A stretch of 64,000 nt of DNA from Rhabditoides inermis (GCA_963966185.1 CAWZYM010000272.1:186001-250000), one strand, 5' to 3'. Counted from the first letter of the stretch, positions 11,901 through 23,386 are shown. A program made the numbers and translations. Notes: a model not told the origin generated them from the letters alone.

Positions 11901-14282
11901 TATATATCAAGTATGGTTTTGCTTTTCATGTTATTGGATCTTACAGCGCAACGCAGATTCATCCACGACAGTGAACGAGCAACTGGAACTGAATACAGCA
12001 AGCACATCGTCTTCGATGGATGTGGGTTTCACCTTTCACACTGCTCAATCCTACACCTACCAACAACAAAATTGGGTGTTCTAAAAGAACATTTTGAAAA
12101 CAGTTCAGGTTCAGGTGGTATCGCAGTCGGAGGATGATCGTGCAGGCGAGAACGGGTCGCCAGTTGTGGACAAGGAATGTGAGCGGCCGCGCGAGTTGAA
12201 GCTGCCGGTGCTGATGAAGAGGGATTCGGGCGAGCACGACGAGGAGATGGCGCCCATCCCGCCTCCTGCCGAGAGGACCCCGGTCGAGAAGAGACCCGCC
12301 CAGAAGAGCACTGTGGCTGAAAAGAAGCAGGTGGGGTCGTATGTGCCTCTGTTTTGTAGATCGTAACTTGATTAATAAGGTTTTTTAGACACAGTCAGAA
12401 AAGCCAACGCAGAGTGTGGAGGACGCGTCCGCATCCCGGCAGTTGTTCAAGAAGCAAAAGAAGGATAAGGTGGGTTGGAAATTGGTGCATTTAACAGGAT
12501 AGGATGAGAAAAAAAATATATATAGAAGACCCCCGCCTCGATGGATTCTCTCGCCGTGCATTCGGTGGTTGTCCCTGATCTCTCTTCTCCTGTCTCCGCT
12601 GCTGCTTCTTCTTCTCCCGCTCGCCACAGTAGCTCGTCGAGTGCTGGAATAACTGGTTCGGGAACAGTTGCAGTGCCTAGTCGGTCAGTCATTGACATTG
12701 TTGTTGTCATGAAGAGTATGTCTTTATCAGTATGACCGATCAGTTCCGTACAAGTGCAACGTGCATTGTTTCATTCACCACTCGCTGAAATCCATTTATC
12801 ACCCGTGTAGTGTAATCTATGTATTGTGTTGCAGTCTGGAGCAGTCTGCCGCGTGTCCTCTCCCTATCCGCCGCATTCAGAAGCTGGAGCCGATTGACGA
12901 CTATGAGACACACACTCACGGCTCGCCCATGTCTGGACAGGCGGTGAGCGCTAGCTAGAGTGGTGGAACGAAAACAAAACAAAAATCGTGTCGTGTTCAG
13001 AGTGCTACGTCTGTGACAGTGGTTGCAACGGCGCCTGCTGCTCCGCCATCGTCTCTGCCTCTCGATCAGCTAGAGAGTCTGATAAAGAGGAGTCCTCCAA
13101 GCAGCCCCCCGCCAGAGGAGCAATCGTCGGTGCCGCTCATAGAGGAGCCTGATGATCAGCCCGCAGACGTATGAGGAAAAACAATATTTATGGAAACATG
13201 TGTAGTATATGTGTTGCATGATGGTCACAATAATTGCATGATGCATGTGCAGGCTGCGCTTTCGTCTGGCTGGATGCCGTCGTTGACTTCTATCGCCGGC
13301 GGCCAGAAGCAGACGCTGCAAGTGATGTCGACGACGACTGTGTGTTCGACTTCGAGTGGCAGCAGCAGCTCTGCTCGCCCGTCGGATCCGCGCGTCGCCG
13401 CCAAGCCTTCCACCATTCCCGCCACGGAACTGTTCGCATCACAAATCCAGGTGCGTTGTGCTTACGTTTATGTAGAAAAAGTATAAAAAAAGAGTTTATA
13501 ATGGAGGTTTTGATCTTGATCAATTATTTGGAATGAGATTCTTATTGGAATGTCATTTAATTGTTATTTTTTCGTTTTGTTTCAGCAACTACAGCAGGCG
13601 GTGGCTATTCAGCAGCAGATGCAAGCGTTGCCGGTCGGGCGCTATGCGGATGGCTCCTTCTACACTCCGCAGCCCGCCAAGAAGCCGATGGTGCGTGGTC
13701 GGTGTTGTGTGAAATTGGCATCACTATTTGACTGCGGTGAATATTATTCTGTTGGTCTCAGGGTTCGTGTGTGATGTTTGCGGCACCGACTCCTTCGGGC
13801 CGTCACACTTCGTCCTCGTCGCAAGATCAGTCGTCGAGTGGGATGGCCGGCGGGGGAGCGACGGGAGAGTGGAGCCAGCAGCAGGTGCAGTGGATGCAGC
13901 ACATGCAGCACCTCGCCAACCAGGGATACTACTGGGCACAGGCCACGCCCGCCATGCTGCAGGTATGCGGGTGGATCGGCTGTGGACAAATAGGATTGTG
14001 GTTATGTTTCAGCAACAGCAGCAGTATTCGTTCGGATCGATGATGCTGCAGGAGCCGCCCCCTCCGCCGCCGCCTCCTCCCGCGCAGCAGCCACAGCTGG
14101 CGATTGCCAATGAGGGCGCGTCTCCTGCACCTGCTCCTGACGGTATGTACGCAACAGATTTGGTGGACGTGCGGCCTTCTATTTTGTGGTGTAACTGTTG
14201 GCCGATTGTAGGCGTGGTGAGTGGCGAGGAGATGACGTCTCTGCATCCTCTCGTTCGTCTGACGATCACTCGACCGCAGTGA
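8974..14282 (+). CDS. Unrecognised 933-residue coiled-coil, Pro/Gln-rich protein in 24 exons
   Basis: I do not recognise this protein. Coding exons: 8974-9034, 9085-9155, 9300-9441, 9610-9665, 9721-9921, 9962-10051, 10130-10146, 10196-10258, 10385-10460, 10532-10636, 11177-11335, 11492-11674, 11738-11797, 11947-12021, 12109-12330, 12389-12469, 12526-12683, 12835-12943, 13001-13168, 13253-13450, 13586-13690, 13762-13962, 14013-14142, 14212-14282. Every junction keeps frame. Residues 1-110 are very basic and charged (PKRKSKK, then RDRERKEREERRDDRKDE, then KKKRTRVK), suggesting a nuclear protein. Residues about 130-207 are Ser/Thr/Pro-rich. Residues about 212-347 are helical with heptad-like spacing (coiled coil). 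The rest is low complexity with poly-Pro, Gln runs (QQLQQAVAIQQQMQ) and Ser runs. Exon 7 is only 17 nt. Start ATG chosen because it follows a TTTACAG acceptor by 25 bases and opens the only consistent frame. Function unknown. Confidence 0.8.
9174..9275. repeat. CT-rich microsatellite
   Basis: (CT)n with TTTCT variants in intron 9156-9299 of the 933-residue protein gene, immediately after its donor. Confidence 0.9.
10847..10887. repeat. Perfect 20-bp inverted repeat with 1-nt spacer
   Basis: The arms 10847-10866 and 10868-10887 are exact reverse complements around a single C. It lies in the 540-base intron 10637-11176 of the 933-residue protein gene, the longest intron of that gene. Confidence 0.85.
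10971..11092. repeat. Stem-loop, 25-bp perfect arms around a 72-base loop
   Basis: The arms 10971-10995 and 11068-11092 are exact reverse complements. It sits in the same intron as the 10847-10887 palindrome and has a GC-rich loop unlike the AT-rich surroundings. It could be a small foldback element or a hairpin RNA precursor; the sequence alone does not decide. Confidence 0.75.
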
Positions 14283-14838
14283 ACGCGAGGACTAGTACAA
14301 TAATCAACTCCAGGTTTATGCAGATTCTCCTATGATTCCCGGTCTCATTTTTCTTGTGTAACGTTTGGGTGCTATTCAGCCGTAACTTCATCTGTGTGTA
14401 TATGGCCGTTATGTAGTAATTTATACTTTGTAGAAGAAATTACATGTTGTTTATCATAGAGTTTATTTCATGCAATATTTCAGATAAATTTTAGTTTTCA
14501 TTGACATTCGTTCCACATAGTTTGGCATCTATTTTGTGGCCCGTAAATGAGTTTTTCACGCGAGACATTAGGGTGTTTAGACAACGATCATTCTTTGGAA
14601 TCCTTTGAATAATGTTTTCAAGCAAAATTTTGCGTGGATACCCAAAGTCAAAACAGCGGACCGCTGCTTGTTAAACGAGAGCATTACAACTGCGATCCTA
14701 CATACCATCGCATACTAATATCTTGACTTGAATTCTTGATACATGGTGTTAGATATCTATAAAATCATCACTGTCTCGTATAATTTTGGTTATTACCACG
14801 TCACCACTATTTATAGAATGTGCTCAGAACTCAATGTT

Positions 14839-15437
14839 CTAACGAGGAGTGCTGTTAGATCCACAATCTCGGATCCGAACCAATTTGATAGGATACCTTA
14901 GTTAGGACCCCAGACATCGATTTCTGGTGTTACTATTTCCTACGCGCCATATACGTTTCCTGTACGAAAACGTACAGGGCTGGTTTTTTTGGTTACCTCA
15001 TTCCACCTCTGGCGGTCAAAGACCGAGCCGTTGTGGCCTAGTGGTTAGCGCATAAGTCTGTCAAATCAGAGACCGTGGTTCGAGTCCGCGCACCCTATTT
15101 TGTTTTTCCAGCATTTTCTGTACTTTTTGTTTGTTCTTGATTTTTTTGTTGTGAAGTGCTTCGACCTCTTTGTAACTACAACTACGTTCAGTTTTTGACA
15201 TCATTGTAATTGAGTGAATTCCAATATAGTTCAACTATACTGTGTGTGTTTTTTACAGTTGATGTATTGTTTTCGTAGAAACGATCAGTTTGAAAACTGT
15301 TATAACAAAGCGTCAACATTTGTAAGTTATATCGTCTCTATCGAATAGAAACGCTAAGTCCAGAAAATACTGGAAAAACAAAAATAGCGTGCGCGGACTC
15401 GAACTACGGTCTCTGATTTGACAGTCTGATGCGTAAG
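14839..15437 (+). mobile_element. Foldback/SINE-like element with tRNA-like end (copy 1)
   Basis: A body of about 190 bases at 14839-15027 is followed by a tRNA-like sequence at 15028-15094 with A-box-like TGGCCTAGTGG and B box GGTTCGAGTCC. A second arm at 15361-15437 is the inverted copy of 15048-15120, so the element folds back around a spacer of about 240 bases. A close copy of body plus tRNA-like part lies at 33643-33893. The anticodon stem pairs badly and the acceptor ends do not pair, so this is not a working tRNA gene. The rest of 14283-15522 holds only the 3' flank of the preceding gene and AT-rich sequence. Confidence 0.7.
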
Positions 15438-15522
15438 TGAATTATTTTATTTTTTCAACTTCAAAATTGACGTTCAGTCTCGGAATACGACTTGAATGTG
15501 ACAGCTGACAAAGTGTATCGTT

Positions 15523-16212
15523 TTACTGTGAGGAAGCCGCTGGTGGCGGCGGGGGTGGTGGCGGAGGAGGGGGTGCGGGCTTGTCGTGATCCTTTTCCTC
15601 GCTCGGCGGTGGTGGTGGTTTGGCAGCCGGTGGTGGTGGCGGCGGCCTGTTCGGCGCGTCACTGAACAGATCTGCCAGTGCCACTCCGAGCAAGAAAAGA
15701 AACACGAAACGCAACTGAAAAAAGAATCTGCGAATAAATGTCGCTATCACAAAGTTTGTCGTGCGGAAAACCCATTAGAAAAAAGTTTTCAACGGTGGGC
15801 GTCGCAACGCGGCCGCCACGCACGCGATGGGTTTTCAAAATACTTTCAAGTGAAGTAGTTGGTTTGTATTGTTGTCTCAATTGAGCAGAAGGACTGAAAT
15901 GAGTTCAATGGAGACAAGTGCAAGCAGGCTTTCAACATTATTCGAAGTGTCATGTTACGAACAAGATGAATTAAAATAACTACATAACTGCATTACAACA
16001 CGACCGTTTCTCACTGTTCTGATTGAGAAAAAGAGCCTGTTGGCAAATCACATATCATATCTCCATTAAATTCCTTTTAGTTCTTTTGCTTAATTGAGAC
16101 AACATTTACAGTACAAACCAACATTATCCAAATGAAAACTAGAAGTATTTTCGATAATGCGAAATGATAATGCAAAACAGCAATGCATAAATAGCGACGT
16201 GCTCACCTTCAT
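15523..16212 (-). CDS. Small secreted proline-rich protein, 65 residues
   Basis: Two coding exons: 16207-16212 (ATG AAG only) and 15523-15714. Joined, the product begins MKLRFVFLFLLGVALADLF, a textbook signal peptide with likely cleavage after ALA. The mature part of about 48 residues is acidic at first and then dominated by proline runs separated by AAK and SEEKDHDK, ending AASSQ. The junction has good signals on both sides (GTGAGC donor, TTTTTTCAG acceptor). A single-exon reading from an ATG at 15750 is possible but gives a poorer N-terminus. No family is recognised; such peptides are often extracellular-matrix or defence related, which is only a guess. Confidence 0.6.
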
Positions 16213-16674
16213 TAGAAGCACGAGTGTGTAATGTAGTTTAGGTTGACACAGCGAACGGAGTACGGGCGTGCTCTGCAGTTTTCTAGATCGAAAAGTTTGT
16301 GTGTGTTGTCTTATGTCCATTGTATTGCATTCTGTGCCGAGCGACGGACCGATAAGACTAAACTCACACAATGTTTCACTTATCACACTTTTTTTCTTCA
16401 CGTGACGTAATGAAGCAAACATTTTGCCGTATCGCTACTCACATGTTTTCCTATGACAAATACATCGTATTAGATACTAAGTTACCTTACAATAGTGACG
16501 AAAGACTGTCATATATATTATGTTGAAGTTTTCTGACTAAATTTCTAACTGCCACAAAAATTTATTTTATTTTATTTTTCACTCGACTGGTGTGGAAGAA
16601 CATGGCTGCGGCTGGTTTGAACTCACTCAGCTAAGTATTTCTCGTCAGAAACATTATGTTTTTAAGTACACAGT

Positions 16675-16895
16675 GAGACAACAGTTACAGTACAAACGGG
16701 CGTGCTCTGCAGTTTTCGCTCTCGCATGACAAGAATATGTTCGCGGGTTCAAATCCCGCTACTCACGGAAAGTTTTGTTTAACTGAAAATCTTTATGAAT
16801 GGGCTCTGATCTTTATTTGAATCTGACCACCCTTATACCTCTTGTGAATAGCGTGAAACTCATTTGCGAGCCCACTATAAATGAGTACTCGTCCG
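16675..16895 (+). repeat. tRNA-derived SINE-like dispersed repeat, copy 1
   Basis: A B-box-like GCGGGTTCAAATCCCGCT near 16732-16749 is followed by a body containing TGGGCTCTGATCTTT and AACTCATTTGC. The same body recurs at 19090-19265, and a fragment (AGAGTGGAACTCAT) near 18440-18475. The segment ACGGGCGTGCTCTGCAGTTTT inside it also occurs at 16260-16280 upstream of the small secreted protein gene. Confidence 0.55.
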
Positions 16896-17372
16896 TAGAG
16901 TCGCGACGGGGCAGGGCGCAGAATTCCAAAAAGTGGGGTGGTGCCATCCATTGCGTGGCTAGTCGCGACTACGAGACTACGTGTGTCACACGCGCTTGAA
17001 TCCTCCATCTACCGAAAACAGCGGATGGTTTCGTTGCAGTTCGCTCCTCGCACATCCAACCATTCATTGTACTGTTTATTCGATTTGACTTTGCACAAAA
17101 AATACACATTTCCGTTTCTATAACTGGGAACTTACATTGAAAGTCAATCTGCCTTGCTCAGTGAAGCGTCCACGCTACGCGAGTGCAGGTAAACATTTTG
17201 AAGTTTGTCCAAGACATTAAACATATATGGTCTGGAATGACTGGAATGAAGATGGTGGTGAGAAAGAAAACAAAAAAGGCGTTTGAATCAGAGAGTTTTC
17301 GCAAGATGTCGGCTATATTCTTACTGTCCTACTCTTTTTTCCCGCGGCGTGCGTTCAGCTCTTTATTTTGCC

Positions 17373-17683
17373 TCGCCGCCGCCGAATGCCCGAATGATCG
17401 GCCAACGACAAGAATCCTTCTCGAGAAACCAGTGAGGCTGCGGAAAGTACTCTCACGCGTAATCAGGTAGGGGAGATACCAAATTGGCATGGAAGCAAAG
17501 GAATACTCGGAGCTCTACGGGTCAATAATGATACCCTAATGGTCCAGGAATGATTATCGATCAAGTATCGTCTTCCCGCCACATCAGCCTACCTCAGTAT
17601 CTTAGGACTGTATACTGTATGCTTCATTCATATCATCATGATTGTGTTGTTATATTCAGAGATAACGATTCCGGGTAAAATAT
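17373..17683. repeat. Dispersed repeat, copy A of a direct pair
   Basis: Shares with 17876-18211 a run of landmarks in the same order and orientation: CGCCGCCGAATG, GACAAGAATCCTTC, GAGAAACCAGTGAGG, TTGGCATGGAAGCAAA, GGAGCTCTAC, GATCAAGTATCGTCTTCCC and ATGATTGTGTTGT. Short ORFs cross it but end at unrelated points in the two copies, so coding is unlikely. Confidence 0.75.
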
Positions 17684-17875
17684 GGCTTGAAATCGATTGT
17701 CGGATGATTGGACGATAAGTAATCAGACCGGTGTCTTCACATATAGAAAACGCACTGTATGTCTGTAAGTAACGGTATACGGTAGCAGTCATTCCATCCC
17801 CCTTCAAGTCGACACCACCCTTTGATGCGCTCCGGTTTTTTTTTATCGAAAACATGTGATTGCGATTTTTTTTCG

Positions 17876-18211
17876 CCCCACCGCCGCCGAATGTTCGGTC
17901 ATCGACAAGAATCCTTCCCGAGAAACCAGTGAGGCGGCGGGAAGTACCCTCACGTGAAAGCAGCTATGGCGCGAGGAGATACTCATTGGCATGGAAGCAA
18001 ATGAGTTCCCGGAGCTCTACACTCTACACGTCAAGAATGGTACTCTAATAGTCCAAGAATGAATACCGATCAAGTATCGTCTTCCCACCACCAACCTTGT
18101 CACCTACCTGTCTTTCCCCGGCGTTAGCCTATGTATGCATCTTAGGCACTACTGTATGCTTCATATCATTATGATTGTGTTGTCATATTCAGATATAACT
18201 ATTCCGGATAA
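17876..18211. repeat. Dispersed repeat, copy B of a direct pair
   Basis: Diverged second copy of 17373-17683, with about 190 bases between the two. It carries an extra insertion near 18095-18130. Boundaries are approximate. Confidence 0.75.
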
Positions 18212-18261
18212 ACGATTGATTGATTGATGTGATTGCGAAATCATTACATACCCCTATTAGG

Positions 18262-18362
18262 CAATTAGGAAATGACACCAGACACCATGACACCAGAACA
18301 CCAGCCACCACGACATCACGACCCTCTTGTGTCGACACCACGACACCACGGCACCACGATAC
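18262..18362. repeat. Short degenerate minisatellite of ACACCA(C/T)GAC units
   Basis: Tandem units resembling GACACCACGAC, imperfect, about 10 nt each. Nothing coding is seen between 18212 and 19089; a fragment of the SINE-like repeat lies near 18440-18475. Confidence 0.6.
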
Positions 18363-19089
18363 AAAACAAAAATTTCTGCATCTTTTTTCAGTTATATAGT
18401 GGAGGTGTCGTATGGTAATTGTGTTTTGTGAAGTCTCGTGAAAAGAGTGGAACTCATATGGCATCCACTATGATATCTTATCACTAATATCACTAGCTAA
18501 ATATCTTGCTATAATCACCAGTGTTCGAAAATTCTTAGAGTAAAAAATATAATAAGCTCGCACTCAGCTCAGGATTGTTTGTTGAAAACAGTATCGTGGG
18601 TTTTGAACATACCGTATTCTGAACGAAATGTGCTGCAGATTTGTTTCGTCGTTCATATCTCTAGTTCGCGGTCCCTCTCTCATGACCCTGTGGCGTAGTG
18701 GATAGTAGGAAGGAAGTGCACATGGAATGAGCTGCTGGGCTAGGAAGGAGCTACTCATGCAGGAGTTGCACCGCATGAGGAAGGAGTTGCACGTTGATCA
18801 GTTTAGTAAAAGAATAGCATTTTTGCACAATGTTCGACACAGAAGGGTGTTTTCGACAGTATTGGATCGAATACAGTAGCATGAAACTGTACCAGCCGGA
18901 GATCTGCATTCACTAGTGATCTGATGTTTAGCTCATATCGAGGATTGATGCACTCTTATGATACTAATAAATATCATACACCTGATTATACTGTAATATA
19001 TGCGAAACACACATGCACATCGCACTACTCATGTAGGATCAATGTACTGTTTCCGCGCCTACACCTTTATGTCTACTGGCATAATATCT

Positions 19090-19265
19090 AAAAACGCTCT
19101 CGCATAGCAAACAGCGGCACGCGGTTTCGATCTTGTTTACCCACGCAATATTTTCTCAAATTGAAAACATCATGAAATGGGTTCTGATCTTTGTCTAACC
19201 ACCCTAACATCTCTCGAGAAAAGAGTGGAACTCATTTGCATTTTACCACTATAAAGTGAATGGGA
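19090..19265 (+). repeat. tRNA-derived SINE-like dispersed repeat, copy 2
   Basis: Matches the body of 16675-16895 (TGGGTTCTGATCTTT, then AACTCATTTGC) with a more degraded tRNA-like head. The following 19266-19875 is the 5' flank of ATP6AP1 and shows no convincing coding exon. Confidence 0.55.
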
Positions 19266-19875
19266 AAGAGCGACAGTCTCATATGTTCAGCAAGTTTTAT
19301 TTTGCTGATGTGTTTGTTTAAAGTCTTTGCTTTCAATTGTATCAAAGCATTTCGAAACTTTGTATGGAACTGTTTTTAACTCATGAAATATCCCAACATT
19401 TTAATTTCGCGCGCGTTGGTCCCGCCGCGAATCTAGTGATCTTTCGACGAGGGGGCGAAATCGAAGTGGGCGGGGCTTATCGCTCTCGCGCCCCAACGAT
19501 GTGTTATCGATCTCTGGTCTTTTCGATGATTTTGCTGATTTTATCGAGGTCCTCGAGTTTCGTTTTCGATAAGGTCCGTGTGTCGTGGATGTGTTGTGGA
19601 TGCGTTCTGCTTGCCGATCGATATCCAGCAATGGGGCACCTACTATCGACGCACCCGTGGTGTAGTTTTGCGCTTTTGGTCGCCTCATCACTGCTCGCTG
19701 CGGTCTCTGTTTGGTCATATTTGTTTGTTCTTTATCTTTCGTACGTGTTCATTCTACTAATTTCACTTCATGTTTGCTTCACTTCACTTTGTTGCATGTC
19801 GTACTACGCATTGTCGCTATTCTAGCGGATTGGCGTTATTAATACCTTGAACTGGACTGAAACCGTGCTTGTAGT

Positions 19876-22800
19876 ATGCGGGTACTGGTCACCGTGTTGG
19901 CACTGGTCGGCGCGTCGCTCGCCTACGACGCCGTCCTCTTCTCGAACAGCCAGCCCATCAGGTACACTCCCTTCTTCCGTTGTTGTGAATGATCACTCGC
20001 ATCTCACATGGCTATTTGTTTAATAATTCCTGTAGCTCCGACTCTCCGTCGGTGTCTGAGCTGGTCGCCAAGGCGTCTGCCGAGTCGCCGCTCGTCTTCC
20101 TCGTCCAGCCCGACTTCACCCTCGCCCAGTTCTCCAAGCAGGTACGCACGCCTTATTGATCGCATTATGATCGATTGTGTCATCCGCCGCTATCAGCGAC
20201 GCTATCACTGATCAATCGGTATCCGTCCGGCGCATTCATTGCACATGATAATTCGATAATCCCGAACGAGTGGGAACCCGAAACGGGACTAATGCGGATC
20301 GCAGTTTCGAAACGAACAAAGTTGGGGATAGGAAATGAATAATCAAGACTCGAGAGTTCACACTGGACGGATGGGTCGTTGCAGGCTTCGGTGTACTCGC
20401 AGAAGTCGGTGTCGGGCCTGGCCGCCTCGGTCAAGTCGGCCAAGAACCACGCCGCCCGCCACATCGCTCACACCGTCGAGGTGAGTGCTGGGTTTGCTCA
20501 TGTACAAAGAGCCTCAACGTCGCGTTCTGGACGGGTGGTTTTGTCTAACTCCTAATTCATTTCACTGTTTCGTTGTTACATGTTTTCACACTGCGTCTTA
20601 GTATTAAGAGGTGATGATTGGTGCAACTCAGTCACAAGTTGCGAGCAGTGTGTATTGAGATCAAGAATCACGAAAACCTTGTGCAGGTTCCGTCGGCATC
20701 TGTGGTGACCACCGAGTCGGAGTTCGCCGCCGGACAGTCCGTGTACATCGTGGCCGGAGAGGAGTGGAGCAGCCTCGAGCAGCTTGCCGAGAAGGTTCGC
20801 CTTGCTGCCTGTTTATATATTCATCCATTCATCTATGACGTCATCGCAATCAATCATCCATTTTATGCTTTTCAGGTTCTGTCTCAGCTGGAGAGCTACA
20901 CTGGAGTGCTCGCCTCCACTGATGCCGTGCAGAAGCACGTGAGTCGTGTATTGAATGAATTTAGAAATTAATGTTTAAAAAATTTCAGCATCGTGTGAAG
21001 CGCGTTGCTACCGACGAGATGGACGAGCTCGAGGTTGGATTTTCTCGTTGTGCTCATCGATTTATTGATTTTGTGTGTTGTAGTCTGACAGTGCTAGCAA
21101 TGAGATCATGGTCATGGCTGCGGAATTGAAGAAGACTGTGGTTTCGCTAGTCCGACCGGTAGCTATAACTTTGGGTTTATTATTTTCTGAATATAGGCGA
21201 ATTTGATTTGTGCATGGATCGGGATAGTTTTGGCTGACGATTCATGCATATTTTACGTTGTTCTCATCATTCATGCTCAGGCCCAGGCTCTAACCGTGTT
21301 GTTCGAAAAGACTAACCGCTATGATTGGAGAGCATGATTGAGTGTGCTGGTTGCAGGCGGCCCCTGAGCAGAGCAAGTCGTCGTCCCGCCAGCGCGCAGC
21401 GAACGGCGCCTCGGTCGACTTCCCCATCACCATCCCGCCCTTCAACCGATCCGACATCACCGACGCCGCCGCCGCCACGTAAGTAGAAGGAGGGGGATAG
21501 AGAGTGTATATATAGGAGGGGAATAGAGAGTAGATGGATGGTATAGGGATCAAGGCGAGTGAGTGTGTGAGAGGAGAGTGGGGGTGAGGGATATACATAA
21601 TGCAGAGAGGAGGGAGGTATAATAGGGATCCGTAAAAGAGAGATGGAAGCTGTGCGTTTTAGGCAGAACTCGTCTTGCCTGTTCTACATGGAGGGCCTCA
21701 CCTTCATCGTCAACAACCCCGAGGGAAAGGTGCGGGCTTTTGCGAGATTCGAGATTCACTCAACTCCTGAAAAGTGCTCGATCTAACACTCCTATGCCGA
21801 AAATTCTGTGTGTCCGTGATGGATTGGTGTATTCTGAAGTTGCGGCTTTAATTCTTCGCTTTTCAGACGCTCAAGTTCATCGCGGCTGCCGTGAATACGA
21901 CGGGATCGGGCAACAAGTGGGTGTACAGCCACGACGACTACACCTGCCCCAACACCACCACCGGCAACTACACGTGAGTCGCCCAGGTGTCACGTCACCA
22001 CATGACGTCATGCTACATGCTCTACGAATGGTGGTGTTTCAGCTTCAACATCAAGGTCGAGCTCACCGCTGCGCCCGCCGCCGGCATGAAGGACAAAACG
22101 ACGGAGTTCAAGATCAGCGGAGCTAGCTTCGAGTGAGAGAGAGAGGGAGAGAGAGAGAGTTGGAATAGTGAGTGAGGTGACGGTTTGCAGGCTCACTTTC
22201 GAGTCTCGTCTGGGCTACTGGGGACTGCGTAGCATGAAGCTCAACGAGGACCTCAAGGTCGAATCTTCGGGCGACTTTGTCTCTGTGAGTATCATATCAG
22301 TTATATTATGTGTATTTCTATAGCCAAAATGTGTATGGTCTACGAAGCGTACGCGTCGCGTGTGCGTCTCTTCTCTTTACTAGTGCTTGTCTGTGTATGG
22401 CGGAAGTGAGAGTGGACGGCAGGCGGCGCTTTTTGTTGCCTCGATATGTGTATGTATGCGTGTTGCAGTCGTTCACGATCCCGGCCGGCCAGGAGCCGAC
22501 GACGGTCAAGTACATGGGCATCAACTCGGTGCACAACTACGCGTACGGCTGCTCGGACACGCAGGCCGCCTGGTTCAAGAAGGACGCCAAGAACGCCAAG
22601 TCGCCCGCCGTCGGAATCTCGCTCCACAACGTCCAGGTAGGTTATTGGTAGAAATTATCTTGGATTAAGTTTCTGTTTCTCAAAACTTTTTCTTCAGTTT
22701 TTTTTTAAATTTGGTTCATCATATTATCTTTATTCAGGTTGCCGTGTACGGCATCACGGCAGACAAGAGCGGCAAGTTCTACTTCGGCCGTCAGGTGAAC

Positions 22801-22965
22801 GACTGTGTGGGCACGTTCTCGCCCGGCAGCTGGATGGGCATCATCACGTCGCTCGTCCTCGCCGCCGTCTTCGTCTTCGGATTCCTCATGCTCAACTCGG
22901 TGCAGACCATGGACCGCTTCGACGACCCCAAGCAGAAGCAGATCCTCATCAACGTCCGCGAGTAG
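19876..22965 (+). CDS. ATP6AP1: V-type ATPase accessory subunit S1 (Ac45)
   Basis: Type I membrane accessory subunit that helps assemble and target the proton-pumping V-ATPase in the secretory and endolysosomal system. Coding exons: 19876-19961, 20036-20141, 20385-20480, 20687-20794, 20876-20938, 20989-21033, 21084-21158, 21357-21478, 21663-21729, 21867-21973, 22043-22132, 22191-22284, 22469-22636, 22738-22965; all phases fit, 484 residues (human 470). Signal peptide MRVLVTVLALVGASLAYDA. A furin-type RVKR sits near residue 155, fitting the known processing of Ac45. The lumenal domain has several N-x-S/T sites. The C-terminus is diagnostic: DCVGTFSPGSWMGIITSLV, a transmembrane helix, then the cytosolic QTMDRFDDPKQKQ tail. 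The end converges with the minus-strand gene ending at 23387; ATTAAA at 23275 may be the polyadenylation signal. Confidence 0.93.
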
Positions 22966-23386
22966 ACAGATCCATTTAGAGAGAGAGGGCTAGGAGCGCT
23001 TCCTGTGATTGTATAGGTCCTTTTATATATATGAGATCCACCACCCGAGTTTGTCAAGTTTCACATTCCGTTTTCTGGCTACTTCGAGAAGTAGACGATT
23101 CTATTCGTATTTCTGTTTTGTGTCTGTTCGAATGACATCTCCTGTAAATGCTCCCCTCCCAGATATTCATATGTAGAATAGACGTTGTCGTATGCCCTAG
23201 GTCGGTTGTGAGTGCGCACCCCACAGAGAGCGAGTCACTTGTATCGCCAAAAGCCAGAGTTTGTGAATATTGCTATTAAATATCTATAAAACTGTACGAT
23301 ACGTGAAGTGAAATGGGTTTATGCCAGAGTGAGTCAGTGTATGAGAGTCAGTAAGTCAGTTTGGATCAGAAGTTGATAGTCGGAGA

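Noticed and set aside
15028..15094. tRNA gene (Asp-like) and the similar sequence at 33828-33893
   Set aside because: Anticodon stem and acceptor ends do not pair, and both sit at the same place in a dispersed repeat; called tRNA-like only.
19337..19825. 162-codon plus ORF with hydrophobic stretches upstream of ATP6AP1
   Set aside because: No recognisable family, atypical codon use, and it ends just before the ATP6AP1 start; more likely promoter or 5'UTR sequence.
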